A stretch of DNA of 64,000 bases from Oxalobacteraceae bacterium UBA6018 (GTDB lineage: Bacteria > Pseudomonadota > Gammaproteobacteria > Burkholderiales > Burkholderiaceae_D). Below are positions 16,587 to 25,848 of this stretch, piece by piece. The notes under the pieces were generated by a model. That model saw only the letters and a program-made list of their open reading frames with translations. It ran no database searches and was not told the origin of the DNA. The position numbers and the translations under genes are program-made. Every line of letters starts with the position of its first letter. Within the stretch, counting starts at the first letter, position 1. The stretch covers positions 11,418 to 75,417 of the forward strand of contig DIZW01000066.1 of the NCBI GenBank assembly GCA_002428015.1, written 5' to 3'.

Positions 16587-17906
16587 TCAGGACGGCGAGT
16601 TTTCCCGCAACAGTGACAAGATTTGTGCATCCAGCAAGCGCGTGTCGCGCGCGGGGAAAGCCAGTTTGATATCGCCCGACTTAACTAAAGAATACAACTT
16701 CTTGTTGACGTCGGAACGGACGCCACCAGCACCGTTTTCGGGATCGCTAATCCAGAACCCGAGCTCGAGCTCGTAACCGTCGTTGCTGAAGCGCAGCAGC
16801 GCCACGTGGGGCGCCGGTTGCTCCAGCACGCGCGGCACGCCGCATGGTTGCGCTTCGAGCAGAGGAATAACGACATCGAGGTTGCTGTCGTAGGCCAGCG
16901 TCAGCTGGGTCGCGACCCGCACGGTGCGGTTGGTGAGGGACTGGTTCTGCACCGGACCGGAAATGAGCATCTCGTTCGGCAGCACGGTCTCGACCCCGTC
17001 CAGCCCCTGCAGGATGGTGTAGCGGGTATTGATCTTGGTGACCTTGCCGGAATACTTATCGACAGAAATCATGTCGCCGATCGCCAGGCTGCGCTCGAGC
17101 AAAATGACGAAGCCGGACACATAATTGCTGGCGATGCGCTGCATGCCCAGGCCCAGGCCGACGCCGAGCGCGCCGCCGAACACCGACAGCACGGTCAGGT
17201 CGATGCCCACCAGCGACAGGCTGACCAGCACCGCGACGACGATCAGCACCGCGCGGCTCATGCGCGCCAACACTACCCGCAAGGAACTATGCAGCCCCTG
17301 CACGCCCATCAGACGCTCTTCCAGCGCGGCCCCGGCCCACAGCGCCAGCATCAGCAGCACGACGACCGATGTGGCCGCCTGCAGGATCGCCGCCAGCGAC
17401 AGGGTGTGCCTGCCCAGCGGCACGACGGTGCCGTCAAGGAATTCGAATACGTCGGGCCAGACCCCGGTGATGTACAGCGCCACGCCCAGCCACACCAGCA
17501 CCGCGAAGATCTTTTCGAAGGCGAGGATGGAGGCGCCAAGCGGACCGCGGCGCGCGAAGATGCGGCGCAGCAGGTAGAAGCCGATACGGATGACGGCGTA
17601 GGAGGCGGCCAGCGGCAGTGCGACCTGCAGCAGATGCACGTGCTGGAACCTGGCCATGGAGAAGCGCGCGCTCGACAGCAGTCCCAGGGTGAAGATCGGG
17701 CTGAGCACACGGGCAAAACTGTCCGCGCTCACCGGCGGCACCGCGCCGCCCGTGCGGCGCGCCACCACCACCTTGCGCAGCATGCGCGCCAGCCACCAGC
17801 CGGCCACCATGCACAGCGCGATGGCCGCCAGCTGCCATAGCACGCCCGGCTCGCGGAAGTCCGCGATCAGGTCGGTGAACACGTCGGCCAGCGGCATCGC
17901 TCGCAT
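16587..17906 (-). CDS. MscS family mechanosensitive channel
   Basis: 439 residues with five or six hydrophobic segments and a C-terminal MscS domain. The pore-lining helix and beta domain read FGGALGVGLGLGMQRIASNY, then VSGFVILLERSLAIGDMI and RYTILQGLDGVETVLPNE. This resembles the larger YbdG/MscK-like branch rather than 286-residue MscS. It opens under membrane tension to release solutes. The frame extends to a TTG at 17933 inside the neighbouring gene; the ATG at 17906, four bases after that stop, is preferred. Probably the last gene of a purN-rsmB-mscS transcript. Confidence 0.88.
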   Translation of the reverse strand: MRAMPLADVFTDLIADFREPGVLWQLAAIALCMVAGWWLARMLRKVVVARRTGGAVPPVSADSFARVLSPIFTLGLLSSARFSMARFQHVHLLQVALPLAASYAVIRIGFYLLRRIFARRGPLGASILAFEKIFAVLVWLGVALYITGVWPDVFEFLDGTVVPLGRHTLSLAAILQAATSVVVLLMLALWAGAALEERLMGVQGLHSSLRVVLARMSRAVLIVVAVLVSLSLVGIDLTVLSVFGGALGVGLGLGMQRIASNYVSGFVILLERSLAIGDMISVDKYSGKVTKINTRYTILQGLDGVETVLPNEMLISGPVQNQSLTNRTVRVATQLTLAYDSNLDVVIPLLEAQPCGVPRVLEQPAPHVALLRFSNDGYELELGFWISDPENGAGGVRSDVNKKLYSLVKSGDIKLAFPARDTRLLDAQILSLLRENSPS

Positions 17907-17910
17907 CGTC

Positions 17911-19233
17911 TTACTCGGCGTCGGCGACGTCAACCTCGGCCTCGTCGTCCGGCTTGGCCTTGGGCGGCTTCGGCGCCATCGGCTTGCGTTCGAGCACGGC
18001 TGCGAAGAAGCCGTCGGTCTGGTGCTTGTGCGGCAGCAGCTTCAGATAGTCGCCCATCTCCAGGTCGATCTTCTGCTCGGCCAATACCTTGCTCATGGGG
18101 ACCAGGACGAAATCGTCGTGGGCCGCCAGGAATTGCTCGACGATATGGTCATTCTCTTCCTCGAGCAGGCTGCAGGTGGCGTACACCAGACGCCCGCCGC
18201 CCTTGAGCAGGCGCGCGGCGCCGTCCAGGATGGCAGCCTGCTTTTCCTGCATTTCGCCGATGGCTTCCGGCTTCTGGCGCCATTTCACGTCGGGATTGCG
18301 GCGCAGGGTGCCCAGGCCGCTGCAAGGCGCGTCGACCAGCACGCGGTCGATCTTGCCGGCCAGGCGCTTGATCTTGGCGTCGCGCTCGTGCGCGATCAGC
18401 ACCGGGTGCACGTTCGACAAACCGCTGCGGGCCACGCGCGGCTTCATCTTGGCCAGGCGCTTTTCCGACACGTCGAAGGCGTACAGGCGGCCCGTGTTGC
18501 GCATCAGCGCGCCGAGCGCAAGCGTCTTGCCGCCGGCGCCGGCGCAGAAGTCCACCACCATCTCGCCGCGCTTGGCGCCCACGATCTGGGACAGCACCTG
18601 GCTGCCCTCGTCCTGCACCTCGATCGCGCCGCTCTTAAACAGCGGCAGGTTCTGCAAGGTCGGCTTTTTCAGCACGCGCAAGCCCAGCGGCGCGTAGGGC
18701 ATCGGCTCGGCCAGGATAGGCGCCTGGGCCAGCTCGGCCACGACCTCGTCGCGCGTGGCCTTGAGCGAATTGACGCGCAAGTCCAGCGGGGCCGGCTTGT
18801 TCAGCGCGTCGGCCAGTTGCAGCGCTTCCGCCTCGCCGTACTGGGCGACGAACTTGTCGAACAGCCACTTGGGCAGGTTGGCGCGCATTTGCGCCGGCAT
18901 CAGGCTGCGGTCGATCTGGGCGATGCGCTCCAGGAAGGCAGTCTCTTCCTCGGTCAGGCCACCCAGCGAATCGGCGCCGACCGCCTCGGCCAGACCCATG
19001 ATGGTCAGGCGGCGCATGGTCGGGCTCGAGCCCGCTTCGGCGAAGTCGGTGAAGAAGGATTTGTTGCGAAGAATCGCATAGATGCCTTCGGCGACGGCGC
19101 CACGCTCGCGCGAACCGAGCCGCGGATGATCCTTGAAGTAGCGCGACAAGGTGGTGTCGGCCGGGGCCGAGAAACGCAAGATCTCGCGCAATACCTCTTC
19201 AGTATTGCCGAGTATCGCTGGTGGCAATCTCAT
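17911..19233 (-). CDS. RsmB/NOL1-type rRNA cytosine-C5 methyltransferase
   Basis: 440 residues. An N-terminal NusB-like helical domain (residues ~1-150) precedes the SAM-dependent domain. SAM-binding is at VVDFCAGAGGKTLALGAL; the two catalytic cysteines are in DAPCSGLGTLRRNPDVKW and ATCSLLEEEN. This arrangement matches RsmB, which makes m5C967 in 16S rRNA, but the acidic C-terminal tail (PPKAKPDDEAEVDVADAE) is not typical and related RsmF-type enzymes cannot be excluded. It follows purN after 8 bp, so the two are co-transcribed. Confidence 0.9.
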   Translation of the reverse strand: MRLPPAILGNTEEVLREILRFSAPADTTLSRYFKDHPRLGSRERGAVAEGIYAILRNKSFFTDFAEAGSSPTMRRLTIMGLAEAVGADSLGGLTEEETAFLERIAQIDRSLMPAQMRANLPKWLFDKFVAQYGEAEALQLADALNKPAPLDLRVNSLKATRDEVVAELAQAPILAEPMPYAPLGLRVLKKPTLQNLPLFKSGAIEVQDEGSQVLSQIVGAKRGEMVVDFCAGAGGKTLALGALMRNTGRLYAFDVSEKRLAKMKPRVARSGLSNVHPVLIAHERDAKIKRLAGKIDRVLVDAPCSGLGTLRRNPDVKWRQKPEAIGEMQEKQAAILDGAARLLKGGGRLVYATCSLLEEENDHIVEQFLAAHDDFVLVPMSKVLAEQKIDLEMGDYLKLLPHKHQTDGFFAAVLERKPMAPKPPKAKPDDEAEVDVADAE

Positions 19234-19241
19234 GAAATTCC

Positions 19242-19877
19242 TTAATGACTTGTTGGTGCAGATGGGCTGGCCGAGTCGGCGATGTGCACGTCGCCGCCGA
19301 CGATCCTGAGGCGGTCCTCGACGAACAGGCGCACCGCGTAGGGGTACAGTTTGTGTTCTTCACCCAGCAGGCGCGCGGCCAGCGTGTCGGGCGTGTCGCC
19401 GGGGAGCACCGCGATCTCGGCCTGGGCCACCACCGGACCGTGGTCCAGCTCGGCGGTGACGAAGTGGACGGTCGCGCCGTGGCGCGTGTGGCCCGCGTCC
19501 AGCGCTTGCTGGTGCGTATGCAGGCCCGGGAAGTGCGGCAGCAGCGAGGGGTGGATGTTGAGCAGGCGGCCCGCGTAATGGGCCACGAAGGCCGGCGTCA
19601 GGATGCGCATGAAGCCGGCCAGCACGACCAGGTTGGGGGCGAAACGGTCGATGGTTTCCTGCAGCGCCGCGTCGAACAACTCGCGGCTGGCGTAATCCTT
19701 GTTGGGCACGACCGCGGTTGGGATGCCGTGCGCGGCGGCAAATTCCAGGCCTTTCGCATCGGCCTTGTTGCTGATCACGGCCGCGATGCGGGCCGGCCAC
19801 TGCTCGGCCTGGGCCGCGCGGACGACCGCTTCCATGTTGCTGCCGCGTCCGGAAATAAGGATCACAATATTTTTCAT
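19242..19877 (-). CDS. purN: Phosphoribosylglycinamide formyltransferase
   Basis: 211 residues, third step of purine synthesis: transfer of formyl from 10-formyl-THF to GAR in the cytosol. The N-terminal ISGRGSNMEAVV binds GAR phosphate; the active-site signature is RLLNIHPSLLPHFPGLHTH, with catalytic Asn/His and a downstream Asp in TAELDHGPVVAQAEI. The frame opens 53 codons earlier, but the ATG at 19877 gives the normal length. First in the purN-rsmB-mscS gene set. Confidence 0.96.
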   Translation of the reverse strand: MKNIVILISGRGSNMEAVVRAAQAEQWPARIAAVISNKADAKGLEFAAAHGIPTAVVPNKDYASRELFDAALQETIDRFAPNLVVLAGFMRILTPAFVAHYAGRLLNIHPSLLPHFPGLHTHQQALDAGHTRHGATVHFVTAELDHGPVVAQAEIAVLPGDTPDTLAARLLGEEHKLYPYAVRLFVEDRLRIVGGDVHIADSASPSAPTSH

Positions 19878-19987
19878 AGCGCGCATTGTACCCTGTGCCG
19901 GATAGCCGACCAAGAATGCGGGATGAGTATGTTGCAGCGCAGCACGCGCCAGGACGTGCCGAAAGTGGATCGAAATGCGCCGGAAAA

Positions 19988-20386
19988 CTACTCGAACGAG
20001 TAAAACACGCGGAACGGAACCTTCTTCTCGGCCCAATAATCGGCGGCGTCGCGGAACACGTCGAGCAGGGTCTCGCGCGCTTCCTTGTCGAACTTCTGGG
20101 TGTTGGGCAACTGCTCGATCACGACGATGAAACCCGGCTGGGGACCGGCCTTGTTGACCGTTTCCGTGAGCGACTCGCGCAAGGCATCGAAATTCTTGCT
20201 GTACGGCTTAGGGAAATGGAAGCTCTCGCCGATACGCGCGCACACCTGTTGCTTGGTCAAGGTGTTGGCGCAGTGCGCGTACAAAAAATGCTGGCCTAAA
20301 CGAACGGCCTCTTCCTGAAGCTCCACGACACGGAAAGCGCGAATGGACTGCACAAGGTTGGGCGGAACTGTTGTCAACAAACTCAT
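19988..20386 (-). CDS. Barstar-like ribonuclease-inhibitor family protein
   Basis: 132 residues matching the barstar fold: a helical segment with QHFLYAHCANTLTKQQVCAR, then GESFHFPKPYSKNFDALRES, where the aromatic/Asn-Phe-Asp helix corresponds to the barnase-binding helix of barstar, and a final beta-strand (KVPFRVFYSF). Barstar inhibits extracellular RNases inside the cell, but no barnase-like gene is adjacent. Many betaproteobacteria have such orphan barstars. GAGG lies before the ATG at 20386; a longer frame from 20461 adds 25 unlikely residues. Confidence 0.8.
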   Translation of the reverse strand: MSLLTTVPPNLVQSIRAFRVVELQEEAVRLGQHFLYAHCANTLTKQQVCARIGESFHFPKPYSKNFDALRESLTETVNKAGPQPGFIVVIEQLPNTQKFDKEARETLLDVFRDAADYWAEKKVPFRVFYSFE

Positions 20387-20738
20387 TTTTCCCTCGAGTG
20401 GTCCTGGTACAGTCGGATGCAGTGCTTCATCAAATGGTTGTCGATGCTCCATATTTGCCATCCGCCAATATACCCCTTAATCGTATAAGGGTAACGTTTT
20501 GTGGTAACTGAATCAACCCGAAGTTGGTTCACAGCGCAATATTTGTAAAAAAACGCAAGCAAGAATCAGGAAACGCCGTGTTTTCCTTCGCAACAGATTC
20601 TGCGACCGAAGCGGACCCAGCCGCAGAGCTGTTACATTTTGTTGCCATACGGATCTCATTTTCCCCGCGCGGCAGCATAAGATAGAACCACTCGCAATCC
20701 GAACAGTCCAATACTTGTCCTACGACAGAGGTTTTTTC
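20387..20738. other. Divergent intergenic region, barstar and glycine-zipper genes
   Basis: 352 bp with no credible coding frame. It holds an imperfect inverted repeat TACCCCTTA-ATCGTA-TAAGGGTA (20471-20493, one bulged C) ~85 bp upstream of the barstar start, and AT-rich stretches near 20540-20560 and 20640. Promoters for both divergent genes must lie here, but no -35/-10 pair is convincing. Confidence 0.5.
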
Positions 20739-21275
20739 ATGAAGCTCCACACCACCCTGATTCTTTCGGCAGCCGCGTTGGGCGTGCTGCCGCTGGCCCA
20801 CGCCGCCGAGTTCGAAGACTACGGCCGTGTTGTTAGAGTGCAACCACGCGTCGAGCAGGTGCGCCAGCCGCGCCAGGAATGCAAGACCGAATACGTCCAG
20901 GTTCCCGTCCAGCAGGCGGCGCCTCAGCGCAGCGCGGGCGGCTCCATCATCGGCGGCATCGCCGGCGCGCTGATCGGTAACCAGGTCGGCCGCGGCAACG
21001 GCCGCGCCGCGGCCACCGCCGCCGGCGCCATCGCCGGCGCCGTGGTGGGCGACCGGGTCGACAACGACGGCCGCCAGGTCGTCAACCAGGCGCCGGACGT
21101 CCAGGAGCAGGCCATCCGCAAATGCCGCACCATCGACGCCTATGAATCGCGCACGATCGGTTACGACGTGACCTACGACTATCGCGGCCACAGCTACACC
21201 AGCGTGATGCAGCGCGACCCGGGCGAGCGGGTGCGGCTGCACGTGTCGGTGGATCCGGTCGACTACCGTGACTAA
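20739..21275 (+). CDS. Exported glycine-zipper 2TM domain protein
   Basis: 178 residues. A signal peptide (KLHTTLILSAAALGVLPLAHA) is followed by a Pro/Arg/Gln-rich strand, then the glycine zipper GGSIIGGIAGALIGNQVGRG and ATAAGAIAGAVVGDRVDN. The C-terminal part (CRTIDAYESRTIGYDVTYDY) is the usual tail of this family (Rick_17kDa_Anti/SlyB-like). Such proteins sit in the outer membrane or periplasm and affect envelope integrity; no enzymatic role. Two cysteines (around QECKTEY and IRKCRT) could form a disulfide. It lacks a lipobox, unlike SlyB. Followed by a strong terminator. Confidence 0.82.
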   Translation: MKLHTTLILSAAALGVLPLAHAAEFEDYGRVVRVQPRVEQVRQPRQECKTEYVQVPVQQAAPQRSAGGSIIGGIAGALIGNQVGRGNGRAAATAAGAIAGAVVGDRVDNDGRQVVNQAPDVQEQAIRKCRTIDAYESRTIGYDVTYDYRGHSYTSVMQRDPGERVRLHVSVDPVDYRD

Positions 21276-21322
21276 ACAACATCGCCGCGGCGCCTGAGCC
21301 GCTGCCGGAATAGCAACACTGC

Positions 21323-21359
21323 AAAGCGTGGCAGCCCTGGGGGCCGCCACGCTTTTCTT
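21323..21359 (+). terminator. Intrinsic terminator of the glycine-zipper gene
   Basis: AAAGCGTGGC (21323-21332) pairs with GCCACGCTTT (21346-21355) across a 13-nt GC-rich loop, followed by TCTTT. Confidence 0.8.
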
Positions 21360-21398
21360 TCGCTTGCACTTGGGTAAGCCGTCCAACGATAATAGCCC

Positions 21399-22181
21399 AT
21401 GCTTATTAAACGCAAATCCATCGAACAAGCCGAGTCCTCGCGCCGCCCCGCCCGCAAGCCCAAATATGCGCCCGTCACCCTCTCCGAACAGGACGGCGTG
21501 CGCTACCTGCACTTCGGCACCGAATGGGTGCAAGGTGCCATGCGCATCCGCAAGCCCGACTGGCCCGAGCTCGAATACGCCCAGCAGATGATGGCCTGGA
21601 TGCTGTTCATCGAGCATCCGGCCGCGATCGCCCAGCTCGGGCTCGGTACCGCCACCCTCACCAAGTTCTGCTACCGCCAGTTTCCCCAAGCCAGCGTGAG
21701 CGCGGTCGAACTGAACCCCTCCGTGATCGCCATCTGCGAATCGATGTTCAAGCTGCCGCCGAACGACGAACGCCTGCACGTGCTGGAAATGGACGCGCTC
21801 GACTTCGTCCGCGACCCCGTCAACGAAGGCGCCTTCGACGTGCTCCAATGCGACCTGTACGACGCCACCGCGCGCGGTCCCGTGCTCGACACGCCCGAGT
21901 TCTACAGCGACTGCAACGCCTGTTTGCGCCCGCATGGCATCATGACGGTCAACCTGTTCGGCGACCACCCCAGCTTTGCCAAGAACATCAAGGCGATGAA
22001 GTTTGCCTTCGCCCATATGATCTGCCTGCCGGAGGTCCATGATGGCAATGTCGTCGCGCTATGCTTCCGCACCCGCCCCGTCCTCGACTTCGAGGCCCTG
22101 GCCGTGCGCGCGGCGCAGATCGTCGACACCACCAAACTGCCCGCCAAATCCTGGGTCAAGGGCATGCAGGCCGCCCAATAA
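21399..22181 (+). CDS. Spermidine-synthase-like methyltransferase-fold protein
   Basis: 260 residues with the class I SAM-fold of spermidine synthases. The glycine motif AQLGLGTATLTKFCYRQFP and acidic strand end VSAVELNPSVIAICESMF are clear, followed by LEMDALDFV and DVLQCDLYDATARGP. The conserved gatekeeping Asp of SpeE is represented in DLYDA. It lacks the N-terminal beta domain of true SpeE and the tetrameric-enzyme signature, so activity on putrescine is uncertain. The gene ends 12 bp before the GspE-type ATPase gene, suggesting co-expression; that pairing is unexplained. Confidence 0.78.
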   Translation: MLIKRKSIEQAESSRRPARKPKYAPVTLSEQDGVRYLHFGTEWVQGAMRIRKPDWPELEYAQQMMAWMLFIEHPAAIAQLGLGTATLTKFCYRQFPQASVSAVELNPSVIAICESMFKLPPNDERLHVLEMDALDFVRDPVNEGAFDVLQCDLYDATARGPVLDTPEFYSDCNACLRPHGIMTVNLFGDHPSFAKNIKAMKFAFAHMICLPEVHDGNVVALCFRTRPVLDFEALAVRAAQIVDTTKLPAKSWVKGMQAAQ

Positions 22182-22193
22182 CCCCGCAGCGCC

Positions 22194-24035
<1,842 letters not shown>

Positions 24036-24082
24036 TTTTTGCGACGATGCAAATCTGCCTAGCGGAAATCGAAATCCCGGGC

Positions 24083-24088
24083 TATAAT
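24083..24088 (+). promoter_or_regulatory. -10 element of the tRNA-Lys promoter
   Basis: A perfect TATAAT lies 12 bp before the tRNA. No good -35 is seen at the expected distance. Confidence 0.55.
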
Positions 24089-24100
24089 GCTGCCTCTTTC

Positions 24101-24176
24101 GGGTCGTTAGCTCAGCTGGTAGAGCAGCGGACTTTTAATCCGTTGGTCGCAGGTTCGAATCCCGCACGGCCTACCA
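24101..24176 (+). tRNA. tRNA-Lys (anticodon UUU)
   Basis: 76 nt including encoded CCA (24174-24176). The acceptor stem GGGTCGT pairs with ACGGCCT (G-U at the first pair), the D arm AGCTCAGCTGGTAGAGC and T arm GGTTCGAATCC are canonical, and the anticodon TTT is at 24134-24136 in loop CTTTTAA. Transcribed alone, with a terminator 12 bp after. Confidence 0.97.
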
Positions 24177-24188
24177 CGAATAACCAAG

Positions 24189-24219
24189 AAGCCCACGAAT
24201 TTAGGTTCGTGGGCTTTTT
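24189..24219 (+). terminator. Intrinsic terminator of tRNA-Lys
   Basis: AAGCCCACGAA (24189-24199) pairs with TTCGTGGGCTT (24206-24216), loop TTTAGG, followed by a T-run. Strong and nearly ideal. Confidence 0.92.
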
Positions 24220-24424
24220 GCTGTCTGGTCCATATCTGGTCGCTTCCGAAAACGTCCGGTCGCTGCCGGTCCACCTCGCCATCGAAAATTCTTCTCGATA
24301 GGCCCATCAAAATCCATCCTGCCGGATGGGAAAAGGCCCGGTTCGCCGGGCTTAGGGACCGTGCCGAAGGGTCTCCGGTAATCCATCGTACTTTGCCCTC
24401 GCTTTTCGCCACCTGTCGCAGTTG

Positions 24425-24985
24425 TTAGCGCTCTGTGATCGAGGGAAGTAACTCGCGTATCGCTGTAGCCTCGCGAACTTTCTGCTCCTGAAATTTCCCA
24501 TAAACGGAAAAATGCAAATGCGAGTAAACGGTCCTGCCTCCTTCACGCCATAGGACGCCAAGGGGGCCAATCCGTCCGACTGGTCTCGTAGGTACCCTCG
24601 CGATATAACCGCCCCCGCTGGAAACACTGTCGTAGTTGCTGGCCTCTATTTCCGCCCGGTTTTCATGGGTCCAGTCATTGACGCTCCATCGCACCTCGAC
24701 AGATAGTCCTGGGCGCCATTTCTTGGGCAGTATCACGCAGCATGTTGTGCCTCCGCCTCCCCCTTCTCGCCCGACGTTACTGCCGTAATAGCCGTCAACG
24801 TAGAATTCGGCGATATTGAACGCCGGACCAAGATGATGGACGCCGGTCAACCCGACACCAGCGAACGACTCTTGCCTGATCCGCTCGCGCACCGTGCCGA
24901 CAAACCAGAAGAGCGCGAGCGCGGCCAGCGCTAATACCAGCAGGCGCTTGAACCAAACCAAGGTGCCGATTCCGCTTTTGTCCAT
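24425..24985 (-). CDS. DUF3304 domain protein
   Basis: 186 residues. One N-terminal membrane segment (VWFKRLLVLALAALALFWFV) anchors or exports the protein. The rest matches DUF3304 as known from Burkholderiales: LTGVHHLGPAFNIAEFYVDG, YYGSNVGREGGGGGTTCCVI and LPKKWRPGLSVEVRW. Function unknown. Family members often occur near T6SS effector or VgrG genes, which fits the neighbouring tss genes, but a role as immunity or accessory protein is inference. GGAG lies six bases before the ATG at 24985, preferred over the in-frame ATG at 24997. The coding GC is visibly lower than the surroundings. Confidence 0.72.
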   Translation of the reverse strand: MDKSGIGTLVWFKRLLVLALAALALFWFVGTVRERIRQESFAGVGLTGVHHLGPAFNIAEFYVDGYYGSNVGREGGGGGTTCCVILPKKWRPGLSVEVRWSVNDWTHENRAEIEASNYDSVSSGGGYIARVPTRPVGRIGPLGVLWREGGRTVYSHLHFSVYGKFQEQKVREATAIRELLPSITER

Positions 24986-25006
24986 TGAAGTCTCCATACC
25001 CGGCGC

Positions 25007-25848
25007 TCACATGCCAAGCTCAAAAAGATAGTCGCCGCGGTCCTTCAGCGCCGGCCGGGTAGTCATGTAGGTGTCGAGACCCAGGCGACGGTTATTCCTC
25101 GCGCTGAGGCGTATTGGTTTGATGTCGCTGGCTTTCAGAATCGGCCGAAGGTCGAACTCGACAGGCTTGGTCGAGAACAGTGCGAGCATGACACTGGACG
25201 GTGGCGCAGCAGCGGCGCATAGCGCGCGACAACTTCATCGGGTATGGGGCCACCAACATCTTCGCGGATGACTTCCGTCCTGTGTTCGATTCCGCCCTCC
25301 CCCAGCACCTGCCTGCGCGCGCCGGCCAGCGCGAGCTGCATGGGCAATACTGCGGCATCGCCCCGCTCATCGACGCGCTGCAGCACGCGATGCTGCTCGC
25401 CCGCCTGGAAATGCAGGCTCATGATGCGATTGAAGAAAATATCGAAGAAGGCGCGGCTGCCTTCGAATTTGGTACGGTGAATCTGATCGGCGATGTCCGA
25501 CGTGTAGCAGTTGGGCATGACGCCGTTGACGCCGAAGAAGCCCATGAACGCCGGCGTGAGCGTGATTCGCTTTAACTGACCCGATGCTAGCGCCATCTGC
25601 AAGCCCTGGTCCGAGCGGACACTTTGCTCACCCGTCACCGTCAACGATTCGATGTCGCTGGCTGGGAAGCGCATCGACAAACTGTTGTGGAAGCGCACAT
25701 AGTGCGGCCAACCGTCGGCGCGCGCCCGCCCGTTCTGCCTGAACCATAATTCAAGCATACGCATCGCCTGCGCCGGCTCGAAACGGTAAGGCTCGTCCAG
25801 CAGGCGCTGGATTATGCTAGGGCGAAATGGCCGCTGCGGGGCATGCAT
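25007..25848 (-). pseudogene. tssG: tssG (T6SS baseplate), internally deleted and frameshifted
   Basis: The N-terminal ~215 codons read as normal TssG: IIQRLLDEPYRFEPAQAMRM, SLSMRFPASDIESLTVTG, GFFGVNGVMPNCYTS, and VARYAPLLRHRPVS. Just after RHRPVS the frame runs into CSHCSRPSLSSSTFGRF and stops at 25135. The natural C-terminus continues in another frame (25189-25007) with PVEFDLRPILKASDIKPIRL and RLGLDTYMTTRPALKDRGDY. Intact TssG has ~330 residues with 60-80 more residues between these pieces, so a deletion not divisible by three has occurred near 25190-25200. The start overlaps the tssF end by 37 bp. TssG is a TssF partner in the baseplate wedge; this copy is unlikely to work. Confidence 0.82.
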
